NCBI RefSeq assembly: GCF_024753245.1
Contig: NZ_JANUGX010000021.1
Location: forward strand, 1-64,000
Direction of reading: 5' to 3'
DNA length: 64,000 nt
Source: Massilia norwichensis
Lineage (GTDB): Bacteria > Pseudomonadota > Gammaproteobacteria > Burkholderiales > Burkholderiaceae_D
Made by a program: the position numbers and the translations under genes
The notes under the pieces: model-generated
What the model was told of the DNA's origin: nothing
What the model saw: the letters and a program-made list of their open reading frames with translations, nothing else
Databases searched by the model: none
Shown: positions 17,558 to 26,683 of the stretch, in pieces
Layout of the letters: every line of letters begins with the position of its first letter
Position numbering within the stretch: position 1 is the stretch's first letter

Positions 17558-18408
17558 GCGTCTCCCTGCTGGTAGATGTTGCGCACGTCTTCCGGGGCGG
17601 GCTGGCCGGCCGTATCGACGCGCGCCAGGCGCGCCAGGAAATCGTCGGCGCGTTCGCTGCGGTGCTGCTTCGGCAGACCCTGGGCGAACAGACGCGCCAC
17701 GGTGGCCTTCACTTCCGCCGTGTCGTCCTGCACGCAGGCGTCGGCCAGGCCGGTCGCGGCGCGCTGCTCGCCGCCGGTCAGTCCCCAGATCAGCCCGCGC
17801 TTCTTCGCGTCGAATTCGGCGACGCCGGCTTCCTGCTCGATCACCAGCGGCCCGTTCAGGCCGAGCCGGGCTTCGCGGGTCAGCACCAGGTAGCTGCACA
17901 GGCCGGCCACGATCGACATGCCGCCGTAGCAGCCGACCGTGCCGGCGCTGACGCCGATCACCGGCTGGTAGCGCCGCAGGTCGACCACCGCCGCCTGGAT
18001 CTCGGCGATGCCGGCCAGGCCCAGGTTCGCTTCCTGCAGGCGCACGCCGCCGGTCTCGAACAGGATCACGGCCCGGGTCGGGATCCCGCGCCGGTTGTCG
18101 CGCGCCGCCAGTTCCAGGCTGCCGGCGATCTTGGCGCAGCCGATCTCGCCCATGCTACCGCCCTGGTAGGCGCCTTCGATGGCCAGCACCACGGTCGGAT
18201 GGCCGTCCAGCAGACCCTTGGCGACCACCACGCCATCGTCGGCCGAAGTCACCAGCTGCTGCAGCGCCAGCCAGGGCGAGTGCAGGCGCTCGAAGGGCCC
18301 GGCCAGCTCGCGCATCGTGCCCGCATCCAGCAGGGCCCTGGCGCGGCTGCGCGCGCCGCGTTCGATGAAGCTGTCGCGCTGCAGCAGTTGTTCGATATGC
18401 GTGCTCAT
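17554..18408 (-). CDS. mdcD: Malonate decarboxylase beta subunit
   Basis: A 284-residue carboxyltransferase-fold subunit resembling acetyl-CoA carboxylase beta. The Gly-rich block GAYQGGSMGEIGCAKIAG, FETGGVRLQEANLGL and GVSAGTVGCYGGMSI are typical of MdcD. It pairs with MdcE in the decarboxylase. Its start overlaps the mdcC stop by four bases and its stop overlaps the mdcE start, so C-D-E are translationally coupled. Confidence 0.93.
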   Translation of the reverse strand: MSTHIEQLLQRDSFIERGARSRARALLDAGTMRELAGPFERLHSPWLALQQLVTSADDGVVVAKGLLDGHPTVVLAIEGAYQGGSMGEIGCAKIAGSLELAARDNRRGIPTRAVILFETGGVRLQEANLGLAGIAEIQAAVVDLRRYQPVIGVSAGTVGCYGGMSIVAGLCSYLVLTREARLGLNGPLVIEQEAGVAEFDAKKRGLIWGLTGGEQRAATGLADACVQDDTAEVKATVARLFAQGLPKQHRSERADDFLARLARVDTAGQPAPEDVRNIYQQGDA

Positions 18409-18728
18409 GGCGTATTCCCTCCCGCATTGCTTTCTTGCGCGGCCTCTTCGAACGCCTGTTCGATGCGCATCCGCACCACGCCCGGCGTCGCGCCGTTGTC
18501 GTTGATCTCGATGCGCGCGGCCGGCAGGCTGCCCGGACCCAGCACGCGTTCCAGCAGCGAAGTCCAGGTCGCGCCGTAGCCATCCACCGAGGTCTGCACC
18601 GCCACCGTGGTGCGCCCGGGCTGGCCCGGCTCCAGCAGGACCTCCAGGTCGCCCGAGGCCACCACGCCGGCCACCGTGCGTCCGCTGGCCGGCTGGCCGG
18701 CGTCGAACGCGAATTCCATTTTTTCCAT
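18405..18728 (-). CDS. mdcC: Malonate decarboxylase acyl-carrier (delta) subunit
   Basis: A 107-residue acyl-carrier protein. The attachment serine is visible in VVASGDLEVLLE; counting from the first Met it is Ser25, the same position reported as the prosthetic-group site in Klebsiella MdcC. It carries the acetyl/malonyl thioester on 2'-(5''-phosphoribosyl)-3'-dephospho-CoA. It lies 16 bp after mdcB and overlaps mdcD. Confidence 0.93.
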   Translation of the reverse strand: MEKMEFAFDAGQPASGRTVAGVVASGDLEVLLEPGQPGRTTVAVQTSVDGYGATWTSLLERVLGPGSLPAARIEINDNGATPGVVRMRIEQAFEEAAQESNAGGNTP

Positions 18729-18744
18729 GATGCTGTCGTCTCCT

Positions 18745-19641
18745 CTAGCTCTGTTCTTTGTCGGCGGATCGTTCGATGCGGTCCAGCAGCAGCGCCGCCG
18801 CCAGCAGGTCCGCCGCGCCGCCCGGCGACACGTGCAGTTGCCGCATGCGCGTCTCCAGCCTGGTCAGCGCCGCGCGTCCGTTCGGCGAGGCGATGCCGCC
18901 CAGCGCCAGCACGCGCCGGGCGCCGGCCTGGGTGCTGGCCAGGGCCTTGCGGCCGCCGCGCGCCAGAAGGCAGGTGTCGTCCAGGCCGGCCATCACGGCC
19001 AGCAGGGCGTTGACGCGGGCCTGGGCTTCGCCATCGCCGCGGGCGCGGGCCAGGCGCAGCATCGGCAAGGCCTGTTCGACCACGGCCGGGAAGCCGGCCC
19101 GGGCCTGGCCGCGCGCACCGCCGACGCCGTGTTCGCGGCAGGCCAGTTCGCCCTTGTTGCCGGTGCGCGCAGGGGCGCCGGGGTCTTCGAGGCGCGCCAG
19201 CAGGCCGGCACCCAAGGCGATCGCTTCCGCGTCCGCACTGTCGCCGCGCTGCATGTGGCGGGCGGCGGCCGTCACCAGCAAGCCCAGCGCCCAGATCGCG
19301 CCGCGGTGGGTGTTGACGCCGCCGGTGGCGGCCATCATCGCCGCTTCCGCTTCGCGGCCGATGGCGCCGATCCGGCGGCGCAGCAGCGTGGCATCGCCGA
19401 TCGCGCTGCCGGCCTGCGCCATCTGCAGGAAGGCTGGGCGCAGCGCGCAGGCCGAGCGGCACATCAGCATCCAGGTCAGATCGGTGTGGGCGCCGCTGCC
19501 GCGCATGTCGACCAGGCCGGGTTTCGGGGTCAGCATGGCTTCGTCGATCAGGGCTTCGACGGCCAGGTCGGCCAAACGCTTGGCCAACCCGTCGCAAAGA
19601 CCGCTAGCTGCGCTCTGGCGCAGTGGATTCAATGCCGTCAT
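18745..19641 (-). CDS. mdcB: Triphosphoribosyl-dephospho-CoA synthase
   Basis: A 298-residue CitG/MdcB-family enzyme that makes the prosthetic-group precursor from ATP and dephospho-CoA. Typical blocks are AMLTPKPGLVDMRGSGAHTDL, ATGGVNTHRGAIW and DDTCLLARGG. Its ATG overlaps the mdcA stop by one base (TAATG), so translation is coupled. Confidence 0.93.
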   Translation of the reverse strand: MTALNPLRQSAASGLCDGLAKRLADLAVEALIDEAMLTPKPGLVDMRGSGAHTDLTWMLMCRSACALRPAFLQMAQAGSAIGDATLLRRRIGAIGREAEAAMMAATGGVNTHRGAIWALGLLVTAAARHMQRGDSADAEAIALGAGLLARLEDPGAPARTGNKGELACREHGVGGARGQARAGFPAVVEQALPMLRLARARGDGEAQARVNALLAVMAGLDDTCLLARGGRKALASTQAGARRVLALGGIASPNGRAALTRLETRMRQLHVSPGGAADLLAAALLLDRIERSADKEQS

Positions 19642-21302
19642 TACCAGCTCCTGAACTTGGCCGGCGGATCGTACAGGCCGCCGGACCAGTCGACCAGCTC
19701 GGCGATGCTCTTGGCCGCCAGCAGCGAACGCGTGGCCTGGGCGCGCTGCACGCCCATGTCCTCGGGCAGGGCGATCAGACCCTGCTCGCGCATTTCCTTC
19801 GTTTTCTTCGGGTCGTGGCGCAGGCCGATCGGGGTCACACCGGCCACCGCCGCCAGCATCGCCTTGCGCTCTTCCAGCGAGCGCGCCTTGTACAGGTAGG
19901 CGATGCCTTCCTCGGTCAGCACGTGGGTCACGTCGTCGCCGTAGATCATCACCGGTGCCAGCGGCATGCCGGACGCCTTGCCGACCTCCACCGCATCGAG
20001 CGACTCGACGATGGTCGGCGCGCTGCCGTCCTGGAATGTTTCGACCATCTGCACCACCAGCTTCTTGCCGCGCGCCAGCGGGTCGTCGGTTTCCACCAGG
20101 TCGAGCCAGGCCGGGGTCGCATGGCGGCGGCCGTGCGGATCGTGGCCCATGTTGGGCGCGCCGCCGAAGCCGGTCAGGCGGCCGTGGGTGACGGTGGATG
20201 AGTTGCCGAGGCCGTCCATCTGCAGGGTCGAGCCGATGAACAAATCGACCGCGTACTGGCCGGCCAGCTGGCAGAAGGCGCGGTTCGAGCGCATCGAACC
20301 GTCGCGGCCGGTGAAGAAAATGTCGGGCCGGGCCGCGGTATAGGCCTCCATGCCGAGTTCGGCGCCGAAGCAGTGCACGCTCTCGACCCAGCCGGACTCG
20401 ATCGCCGGGATCAGGGTCGGGTGCGGGTTCAGGGTCCAGTTGCGGCAGATATTGCCCTTCAGGCCCAGCTGCTCGCCGTAGGTCGGCAGCAGCAGTTCGA
20501 TCGCCGCGGTGTTAAAGCCGATGCCGTGGTTCAGCGACTGCACCTGGTGGCGCTCGTAGACGCCGCGGATCGCCATCATCGCCATCAGGATGTGCACCGG
20601 CTTGATCAGGCGCGGGTCGCGCGTGAACAGCGGCTCGATGTAGAAGGGCTTGTCCGACTGGACCACGAAGTCGATCCAGGAGCCGGGCACGTCGACGCGC
20701 GGCAGGTCCTTCGCATCATCGACGATCTCGTTGACCTGGGCGATCACGATCCCGTCGCGGAAGGCGGCGGCCTCCACCAGGGCCGGCGTGTCCTCGGTAC
20801 TGGGGCCGGTGTAGAGGTTGCCGGCGCGGTCGGCCTTGTAGCCGGCCACCATCACCACGTTCGGCGCGAGGTCGACGTACAGCCGGCCGTAGAGTTCGAT
20901 GTAGGTGTGCAGGGCGCCGACCTGCAGCGTGCCTTCCTGCAGGAACTGCGAGATGCGCAGGCTCTGCGGACCGGCGAAGGCGAAGTCGAGCTTGCTGGCG
21001 ATGCCGCGCTCGAACAGGTCGAGGTGTTCGGGCAGGCTGACGCTGGGCATGATCATGTGCAGCTTGTTGACCCGGTCCGGGTCGACCTGCACCAGGCTGC
21101 GCGCCAGGAAGTCGGCCTGCTTCTGGTTGTTCCCTTCGAGGACCACGCGGTCGCCGCTGACCACCAGCTTTTCCAGGGACTCGACCAGGCGGCTGCTGTC
21201 CAGTACCGGGCCGTCGGCCAGGTGCGCCACCTGTGCGAGCCGGCGCTGCTTTTCCTGGCGCCGCGTGTCCCACCTGCGCGGCTGGGGAGAAGTGCTTCCC
21301 AT
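19641..21302 (-). CDS. mdcA: Malonate decarboxylase alpha subunit (acetyl-ACP:malonate transferase)
   Basis: About 553 residues, first gene of the operon. MdcA exchanges acetyl for malonyl on the carrier protein (acetyl-S-ACP:malonate ACP transferase), a CoA-transferase-like fold. Visible blocks are RRQEKQRRL near the start, VLEGNNQKQADFLARSL, and GFGGAPNMGHDPHGRRH in the second half, all typical of MdcA. ATG 21302 has GGAGACA upstream; an in-frame extension to 21365 overlaps the regulatory gap and is rejected. It is divergent from mdcR. Confidence 0.95.
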   Translation of the reverse strand: MGSTSPQPRRWDTRRQEKQRRLAQVAHLADGPVLDSSRLVESLEKLVVSGDRVVLEGNNQKQADFLARSLVQVDPDRVNKLHMIMPSVSLPEHLDLFERGIASKLDFAFAGPQSLRISQFLQEGTLQVGALHTYIELYGRLYVDLAPNVVMVAGYKADRAGNLYTGPSTEDTPALVEAAAFRDGIVIAQVNEIVDDAKDLPRVDVPGSWIDFVVQSDKPFYIEPLFTRDPRLIKPVHILMAMMAIRGVYERHQVQSLNHGIGFNTAAIELLLPTYGEQLGLKGNICRNWTLNPHPTLIPAIESGWVESVHCFGAELGMEAYTAARPDIFFTGRDGSMRSNRAFCQLAGQYAVDLFIGSTLQMDGLGNSSTVTHGRLTGFGGAPNMGHDPHGRRHATPAWLDLVETDDPLARGKKLVVQMVETFQDGSAPTIVESLDAVEVGKASGMPLAPVMIYGDDVTHVLTEEGIAYLYKARSLEERKAMLAAVAGVTPIGLRHDPKKTKEMREQGLIALPEDMGVQRAQATRSLLAAKSIAELVDWSGGLYDPPAKFRSW

Positions 21303-21418
21303 GTTGTCTCCTTTGTATGAGCGTTTGCTGCCAGCATAGGCAGCATGGGGTGGCCTTTCAATCAACGCGACTGCTGGATGTTTACTCTGAAGTTAACGAT
21401 TGGAGTAAGCTAGGCGTC
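21303..21418. promoter_or_regulatory. mdcA-mdcR divergent promoter region with inverted repeats
   Basis: This 116-bp gap holds a 6-bp inverted repeat, GCTGCC (21327-21332) and GGCAGC (21339-21344), close to the mdcA start. A looser AT-rich dyad (TTTACTCTGAAGTTAA, 21381-21396) lies near mdcR. LysR regulators typically bind such T-N11-A dyads in divergent gaps, and MdcR would be expected to bind here with malonate as inducer. The exact operator is inferred. Confidence 0.4.
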
Positions 21419-22339
21419 ATGATCGACGAAGAAATCACGCTCAAGAAGCTGGAAGTGTTCCTGGCCTTCATGCGCCTGCAAAGCCTGGGCAAGGTGGCGG
21501 AAGAGCTGGGCCAGAGCACGGTCAGCGTCCATCGGGCCCTGCATACGCTCGAGGAAGGCCTGCACTGTCCGCTGTTCCGGCGCGAGGGCCGCAACCTGGC
21601 GCCGCTGCCGGCGGCCTACGTGTTCGCCAAACACGCCCAGCGCGCGGTCGAGGAAACCGAAGAGGGTGTGCGCAAGGCGCGCGAAATGGCCGGCGTGGCC
21701 GGCGCGCGCATGAAGATCGGTTCGCTGTATTCGCTGACGCTGCGCTGCATCCCGCAGCTGCTGATGGGCCTGAAGCTGCGCCGGCCGGAGCTGCAGATCG
21801 ATCTGACCCTGGGTTCGAACCAGGAACTGCTGCGCAGCCTGGCGGAAGGGCGGCTGGATGCGATCGTGATCGGTCTGCAGGCCGCGATCGAGGACCCGCA
21901 GCTGCTGGCGGTGCCTTTATTCGAGGATGAAGTGCGCCTGGCGGCGCCGCAGGGTTCGCCCTATGCCGGCCGCGAGCACGTCGATTTGCGCGAGCTGCGC
22001 GACGAGAAGTTCATCACCCTGGGCGGCGGCTTCGTCACCTCGGACAGCTTCGACCACGCCTTCCAGCAGGCCGGCTACGTGCCCGAGACCGTGATGCGGG
22101 TCGGCGACATTTTCTCGCTGATTAACCTGGTCGGCGGCGGCATGGGCTACAGCCTGCTGCCGGGCCGCGTGGCCGGCTTCAGCAGCCGCGTCGACCTGAT
22201 CCCGCTCGACGCCCGCTACGCGTCGCGCCAGACCATCACGCTGCTGGTCTCGCGCTCGCGTGAGCGCGACCCGAACGTGCTGGCGCTGGCGGCCGAGTGC
22301 AGGATGTACGGGACGCGCACCGACGTGCTGCCGGGCTGA
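21419..22339 (+). CDS. mdcR: LysR-type regulator of malonate decarboxylase genes
   Basis: A 306-residue LysR protein. The N-terminal winged HTH is LKKLEVFLAFMRLQSLGKVAEELGQSTVSVHRALHTLEE; the effector domain follows from about residue 90. Divergent from mdcA and at the head of a full mdc operon, it fits MdcR, which activates the operon in response to malonate. ATG 21419 was chosen because it starts just before the HTH; the frame is open upstream across the intergenic region without a better start. Confidence 0.85.
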   Translation: MIDEEITLKKLEVFLAFMRLQSLGKVAEELGQSTVSVHRALHTLEEGLHCPLFRREGRNLAPLPAAYVFAKHAQRAVEETEEGVRKAREMAGVAGARMKIGSLYSLTLRCIPQLLMGLKLRRPELQIDLTLGSNQELLRSLAEGRLDAIVIGLQAAIEDPQLLAVPLFEDEVRLAAPQGSPYAGREHVDLRELRDEKFITLGGGFVTSDSFDHAFQQAGYVPETVMRVGDIFSLINLVGGGMGYSLLPGRVAGFSSRVDLIPLDARYASRQTITLLVSRSRERDPNVLALAAECRMYGTRTDVLPG

Positions 22340-22357
22340 GCGTCCCGCGCCGCCCGC

Positions 22358-22765
22358 TCACAGGTGGTAATCGCCGGCCCGTTCCGGCTGGTAGACCACC
22401 TCCAGCACCTCGACCCCGATTTCCCTGCCGTCCGGGTGCAGCCACTGCATGCGGTCGCCTTCCGACAGGCCGAGCAGGGCACTGCCGACCGGCGACAGCA
22501 CCGACAGGGCATCCGGCGCCTGGCCGACATCCTTCGGATAGACCAGGGTCCGGCACAGCGGCGTGGCATCGCCGTCGAGGCGGAAGCGGACCGTCGAATG
22601 CATGGTCACGACGGTCGGAGGCACTTCCCAGGGCTCGACGATCTGCGCCCGCAACAGTTCGTCCGACAAGGCTTCCTTGCCCGGCACGCGGCTGGTGGCG
22701 AGCCTTTCCAGCAGCTGGTCGATGCGGTTGAAATCGGTCTTGGACATCATGATGTTCGGGTTCAT
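22358..22765 (-). CDS. rnk: Rnk-type nucleoside diphosphate kinase regulator (GreA/GreB C-terminal fold)
   Basis: A 135-residue protein with a short N-terminal coiled-coil stub and a C-terminal FKBP-like domain of GreA/GreB type (LSVLSPVGSALLGLSEGD is the signature). Rnk binds RNA polymerase near the secondary channel without the long Gre coiled coil and was named for restoring nucleoside diphosphate kinase in an alginate-regulation mutant. GGGAGAG precedes the start. A small membrane-protein gene ends 17 bp upstream and may share the transcript. Confidence 0.85.
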   Translation of the reverse strand: MNPNIMMSKTDFNRIDQLLERLATSRVPGKEALSDELLRAQIVEPWEVPPTVVTMHSTVRFRLDGDATPLCRTLVYPKDVGQAPDALSVLSPVGSALLGLSEGDRMQWLHPDGREIGVEVLEVVYQPERAGDYHL

Positions 22766-22781
22766 TTGCTCTCCCTGATTT

Positions 22782-22961
22782 TTAAAACTCGAGACCGGCC
22801 AGCAGCAGGCCGGCCGACGTGAACATGGCTAGCGCCATGGCGATCCACTTGCGCAGCCGTTGGCGGCGCGCGAGCAGGCGGTGCAGCGCGGGGTAGGCGA
22901 GCGGGCGCCGTTGCGCAGGCGTGCGTTCTCCCACGAACCGCGTTTTGCGATGCATTTTCAT
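22782..22961 (-). CDS. Small hypothetical protein with one C-terminal membrane helix
   Basis: A 59-codon frame starting MKMHRKTRFVGER, very basic in the first 38 residues and ending in one hydrophobic segment (WIAMALAMFTSAGLLLAG). GGGAG lies seven bases before the ATG, a well-spaced ribosome-binding site, and the gene sits just upstream of rnk. No family is recognised. An upstream in-frame Met (22997) is possible but lacks a ribosome-binding site. Confidence 0.5.
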   Translation of the reverse strand: MKMHRKTRFVGERTPAQRRPLAYPALHRLLARRQRLRKWIAMALAMFTSAGLLLAGLEF

Positions 22962-23164
22962 ATAGGTACTCCCATTCAAGTCCGGACAGGACAACATTGA
23001 AATGACCGCCCATGTGCCGGGGCGGCGAAGACATGCTGGGGTGGAGCTCGGCGACCGGCGTAAACGACCAGCGCCGAGCTTAATGAAGCCGGGCGAGATG
23101 TCGCGGAATGGCGAAGGCCAAACCGCCGGAGGTGAGGAATGCGTGAAGGGATGTCATTTATCGG

Positions 23165-23192
23165 TTGCCATCGATGGGGCAGCTTGTATATT
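23165..23192 (+). promoter_or_regulatory. Sigma-70-type promoter for the oxidoreductase gene
   Basis: TTGCCA (23165-23170) and TATATT (23187-23192) are separated by 16 bp, near-consensus elements that would start a transcript about 40 bases before the ATG at 23242. The remaining part of the 280-bp gap 22962-23241 shows no gene. Confidence 0.5.
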
Positions 23193-23241
23193 AGCCCAGA
23201 TTACCGCTTTTTCAAGACCTGACACGAAACGGAGGGTACGA

Positions 23242-24846
23242 ATGCGCGATGCGATCGTCGTTGGCGGCGGCCACAATGGCCTGGTGTGCGCCTTTTACCT
23301 GGCCAGGGCCGGGCTCAAGGTGACGGTGCTGGAACAGCGCGCGGTGGTCGGCGGCGCCGCCGTCACCGAGGAATTCCACCCGGGATTCCGCAACTCGGTG
23401 GCCTCGTACACGGTGTCGCTGCTGAACCCCAAGGTGATCCGCGAGATGGACTTGCCCGCTCACGGACTGCGCGTGGTCGAACGTCCGCTCTCGAACTTCC
23501 TGCCGCTGGACGACACGCGCTACCTGAAGCTCGGGGCCGGCAAAACCAAAGCCGAAGTGGCGAAGTTCTCGCAGCGCGACGCCGAGCGCCTCGACGATTA
23601 TGCCCGGCACCTCGACGTCGCTGCCGACCTGCTGCGCGAACTGGTGCTGCAGACGCCACCGAACCGCGTGCAGGGCGGCTGGCTGGAGGCGCTGCCGGAG
23701 CTGCTCAAGGCCGGTAAACTCGGCAACCGCGTGCGCAAGCTGCCGCTGGACAGCCAGCGCGCGCTGCTCGACCTGTTCACCAAGTCGGCCGGCGACGTGC
23801 TGGATGGCTGGTTCGAGAGCGCGCCGATCAAGGCCGCCTACGGCTTCGACAGCGTGGTCGGTAACTACGCCAGTCCCTACACGCCGGGCTCGGCCTACGT
23901 GCTGCTGCACCACGTGTTCGGCGAAGTGAACGGAAAGAAGGGCGCCTGGGGCCACGCCATCGGCGGCATGGGCGCGATCACCCAGGCGATGGCGAAGGCG
24001 GCGCAGGCGCGCGGCGTCGAGATCCGCACCGGCTGCGCGGTCGACGAGATCCTGCTCGACAAGGGCCGCGCCACCGGCGTGGTGACCGCCAGCGGCGAGC
24101 GCCTCGATGCGCGCGTGGTCGTGTCCAACCTGAACCCGCGTCTGCTCTACACCCGGCTGGTCGATGCCGCCGCGCTGCCGGCCGATTTCCTGCGGCGCAT
24201 GCAGGCCTGGCGCTGCGGCTCCGGTACCTTCCGCATGAACGTGGCGCTGTCCGAGCTGCCGGACTTCAGCTGCCTGCCCGGCCGGGAGACGGCCGAGCAC
24301 CATGGCAGCGGCATCATCATCGCGCCCAGCCTGCAGTACATGGAACGCGCCTACCACGACGCGCGCGCGCTCGGCTGGGCGCGCGAGCCCATCGTCGAAG
24401 TCCTGATCCCATCGACGCTGGACCCCGGTCTGGCGCCGCCCGGCCAGCACGTGGCCAGCCTGTTCTGCCAGCACGTGGCGCCCCAGCTGCCGGACGGCGC
24501 CAGCTGGGACCAGCACCGCGAGCAGGTGGCCGACCTCATGATCGCCACCGTGACGCGCTACGCCCCCAACTTCGAGCGCGCCGTGATCGGGCGCCAGATC
24601 ATGAGCCCCCTCGACCTCGAACGCACTTTCGGCCTGATCGGCGGCGATATCTTCCACGGCGCGCTTGGACTCGACCAATTGTTCGCGGCGCGCCCCATGC
24701 TGGGCCACGCCGACTACCGCGGCCCCTTGAAGGGGCTCTATACCTGCGGTGCCGGCGCGCATCCGGGGGGCGGCGTGACCGGGGCGCCGGGTCACAATGC
24801 GGCGCGCGAGGTGCTGCGCGATCTCGGGCACCGCAGCCTGCACTGA
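23242..24846 (+). CDS. FAD-dependent oxidoreductase, phytoene-dehydrogenase-like (PYROXD2 group)
   Basis: A 534-residue flavoprotein. The N-terminal dinucleotide-binding motif is VVGGGHNGLVCAFYLARAG with the following acidic end VTVLEQR; a second FAD contact, GLYTCGAGAHPGGGVTGAPGHNAA, lies at the C-terminus. The overall pattern is that of the CrtI-related but non-carotenoid group that includes animal PYROXD2. No carotenoid genes are nearby, so the substrate is unknown. ATG 23242 has GGAGGG upstream; the frame is open to 23002 but that part is unlike protein. Confidence 0.85.
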   Translation: MRDAIVVGGGHNGLVCAFYLARAGLKVTVLEQRAVVGGAAVTEEFHPGFRNSVASYTVSLLNPKVIREMDLPAHGLRVVERPLSNFLPLDDTRYLKLGAGKTKAEVAKFSQRDAERLDDYARHLDVAADLLRELVLQTPPNRVQGGWLEALPELLKAGKLGNRVRKLPLDSQRALLDLFTKSAGDVLDGWFESAPIKAAYGFDSVVGNYASPYTPGSAYVLLHHVFGEVNGKKGAWGHAIGGMGAITQAMAKAAQARGVEIRTGCAVDEILLDKGRATGVVTASGERLDARVVVSNLNPRLLYTRLVDAAALPADFLRRMQAWRCGSGTFRMNVALSELPDFSCLPGRETAEHHGSGIIIAPSLQYMERAYHDARALGWAREPIVEVLIPSTLDPGLAPPGQHVASLFCQHVAPQLPDGASWDQHREQVADLMIATVTRYAPNFERAVIGRQIMSPLDLERTFGLIGGDIFHGALGLDQLFAARPMLGHADYRGPLKGLYTCGAGAHPGGGVTGAPGHNAAREVLRDLGHRSLH

Positions 24847-24847
24847 C

Positions 24848-25639
24848 TCAGCGCAGGCGATCGACCCGCAGGCGCTGGCGCTCGTCGCTCAGCGCACGCA
24901 CTGCCAGCAGCGCCGCTCCCACCGACGCCAGGCCGCTGGCGCCGGCCAGCAGGAACATCAGCAGGATCTGGTACTTGACCGCTTCCACCGGGTCCATCCC
25001 GGCCAGCAGCTGGCCGGTCATGATGCCGGGCAGGGTGATGATCCCGGCGGCCGACATCTGGTTCGCCACCGGGATCATGCCGCGCCGCGTGGCATTCCGT
25101 ACCAACGGGCCGATCGCCTCGCGGAAGGGCGTGCCCAGCGCCAGCCGCGCCTCGATGCGGCCGCGCTCGCGCACCACGCCGTCCAGGATGCCGTCCAGCG
25201 CCAGCGAAGCGGCGTTCAGCACGCTGCCCAGCACGATGCCCATCAGCGGAATCGCATAGCGCGGCGCATACCAGGGGTCGGGCCGTACCGCCGTGGTCAG
25301 GGCCAGCAGCACGGTGGCGAAGCCGGCGCAGGCCACCACCGCGGCGCTGATCTGGTAATTCATGTGGCGCTTCAGGCGCTGCCGCGGCCGGGTCGCGACT
25401 TCGCGGGCGGCGGCGCCGATCATGAAAAGGACCACGGCGGCAGTCGCCAGCGGCGAGCCGGCCGCGAACACGCTGCGCAGCACCATGCCGACGATCGCCA
25501 GCTGCACCACCATCCGCACTGCGGCGATCAGGATCTGGCGGTGCACGCCCAGGCGCAGCGCCAGCGACAGTGCGGCGTCGAGCAGGATCAGCAACGCGGC
25601 TGCCAGCAGGTCCCAGCTTCCCAGGTGGATCGCATTCAT
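24848..25639 (-). CDS. fetB: FetB-type ABC transporter permease
   Basis: A 263-residue membrane protein with about seven helices, of the UPF0014/FetB family. GTPFREAIGPLVRNATRRGMIP and LPGIMTGQLLAGMDPVEAVKYQI are characteristic. E. coli FetAB exports iron and protects against peroxide under iron load. The ATG overlaps the fetA stop by four bases (ATGA, 25636-25639). Confidence 0.88.
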   Translation of the reverse strand: MNAIHLGSWDLLAAALLILLDAALSLALRLGVHRQILIAAVRMVVQLAIVGMVLRSVFAAGSPLATAAVVLFMIGAAAREVATRPRQRLKRHMNYQISAAVVACAGFATVLLALTTAVRPDPWYAPRYAIPLMGIVLGSVLNAASLALDGILDGVVRERGRIEARLALGTPFREAIGPLVRNATRRGMIPVANQMSAAGIITLPGIMTGQLLAGMDPVEAVKYQILLMFLLAGASGLASVGAALLAVRALSDERQRLRVDRLR

Positions 25640-26253
25640 ATGGTGGTCAGCCTTCCCCGGTCGAGGTGGAAGATGCGCTGCGCGAGGCGTCCGGCCTGCT
25701 CGGCCGAATGGGTCACGATCAGTATCGCCATGCCCTGCGCCAGGCAGGACCTCAGCAGCGCTTCGGCACGCGCCACCGCCTCCGGGTCGAGGGCGGCGGT
25801 CGGCTCGTCGAGCAGCAGCACGCGCGGCTGGGCGGCCAGCGAGCGCACCAGGGCCAGGCGTTGGCGCTCGCCGGTGGACAGGCGGTCGATCTCGCTGTCC
25901 AGCAGCGCGGCGGCGAGGCCGAGCGCGGACATGGTTCGCTCGACGAAAGCGCGCTGGGCATCCTCGAAATGTTCGGCGGCGGTGGCTTCCCACCAGGCCG
26001 GCTCGGCGGCCTGGTAGACCACCTGCGAACGCCAGGCGGGCGCCGGCATCGCCTTGTTCGAACGGCCCTCGAGGGAGGCCTCGCCCTCGTGCGGGTCGAG
26101 ATCGGCAAGCATGCGCAGCAGCACGCTCTTGCCGGCGCCGGACGGGCCCTGGATCGCGACGCATTCGCCGGCCTGCACATCGAAGTCGAAGGGCCCGCCG
26201 AAGGGCGAGCGCAGGCCGCGCGCGGACAGCAGCGCGGCGGAAGTGGACGGCAT
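25636..26253 (-). CDS. fetA: FetA-type ABC transporter ATP-binding protein
   Basis: A 205-residue ATPase with Walker A GPSGAGKS, signature LSTGERQRLALVR and Walker B VLLLDEPTAALD, then the switch His in ILIVTHS. It powers FetB and is translationally coupled to it. ATG 26253 is preceded by AAGGAGAAAC, which decides the start over an in-frame codon at 26286. Confidence 0.88.
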   Translation of the reverse strand: MPSTSAALLSARGLRSPFGGPFDFDVQAGECVAIQGPSGAGKSVLLRMLADLDPHEGEASLEGRSNKAMPAPAWRSQVVYQAAEPAWWEATAAEHFEDAQRAFVERTMSALGLAAALLDSEIDRLSTGERQRLALVRSLAAQPRVLLLDEPTAALDPEAVARAEALLRSCLAQGMAILIVTHSAEQAGRLAQRIFHLDRGRLTTI

Positions 26254-26304
26254 TGTTTCTCCTTGGTCGACACGAACCGGCTGCAATTGTTACATTATTG
26301 CCAA

Positions 26305-26565
26305 TTAGCGCAGGAAGGCGCGCAGCACGTCCGCGCTCTGGTCCATGCCGGCCTTCAGGCGGCGCTCGGCCAACGCCGCGCACTGGTCCATGCGGCCGAC
26401 GCCCTGGTCGGCCGCCTTGGCCGCCAGCGCCTTGGCGGCGATGCCGAAGCCGAGGATGGCCTCGTCCCAGCTCAATCCCGAGGCCAGCGCATGTTCGACC
26501 ACATGCGCGGCCAGCGCGCCCAGGCGCTCGACCCGTGCGGCATCCATATTCCCGAGTTTCAGCAT
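26305..26565 (-). CDS. Small hypothetical protein
   Basis: An 86-residue soluble, Ala-rich, probably all-helical protein (MLKLGNMDAARVERLGALAAHVVEHALASG...), with no signal peptide or membrane helix. No family is recognised. AAGGAGAAC precedes the ATG at 26565, supporting expression. It lies between the xanthine-type permease and fetA on the same strand; the 51-bp gap to fetA leaves shared transcription open. Confidence 0.6.
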   Translation of the reverse strand: MLKLGNMDAARVERLGALAAHVVEHALASGLSWDEAILGFGIAAKALAAKAADQGVGRMDQCAALAERRLKAGMDQSADVLRAFLR

Positions 26566-26683
26566 GCTGTTCTCCTTGAACGATCGGGGCACAGGCCCGT
26601 TTCCGTTCTTGTAGCATGCGCTGGGGCCGTCTTCTGTTCGGTGGCGCGCGCCCGTTCGCAAGCGGGCGGCGCCCCGGCCTCGT

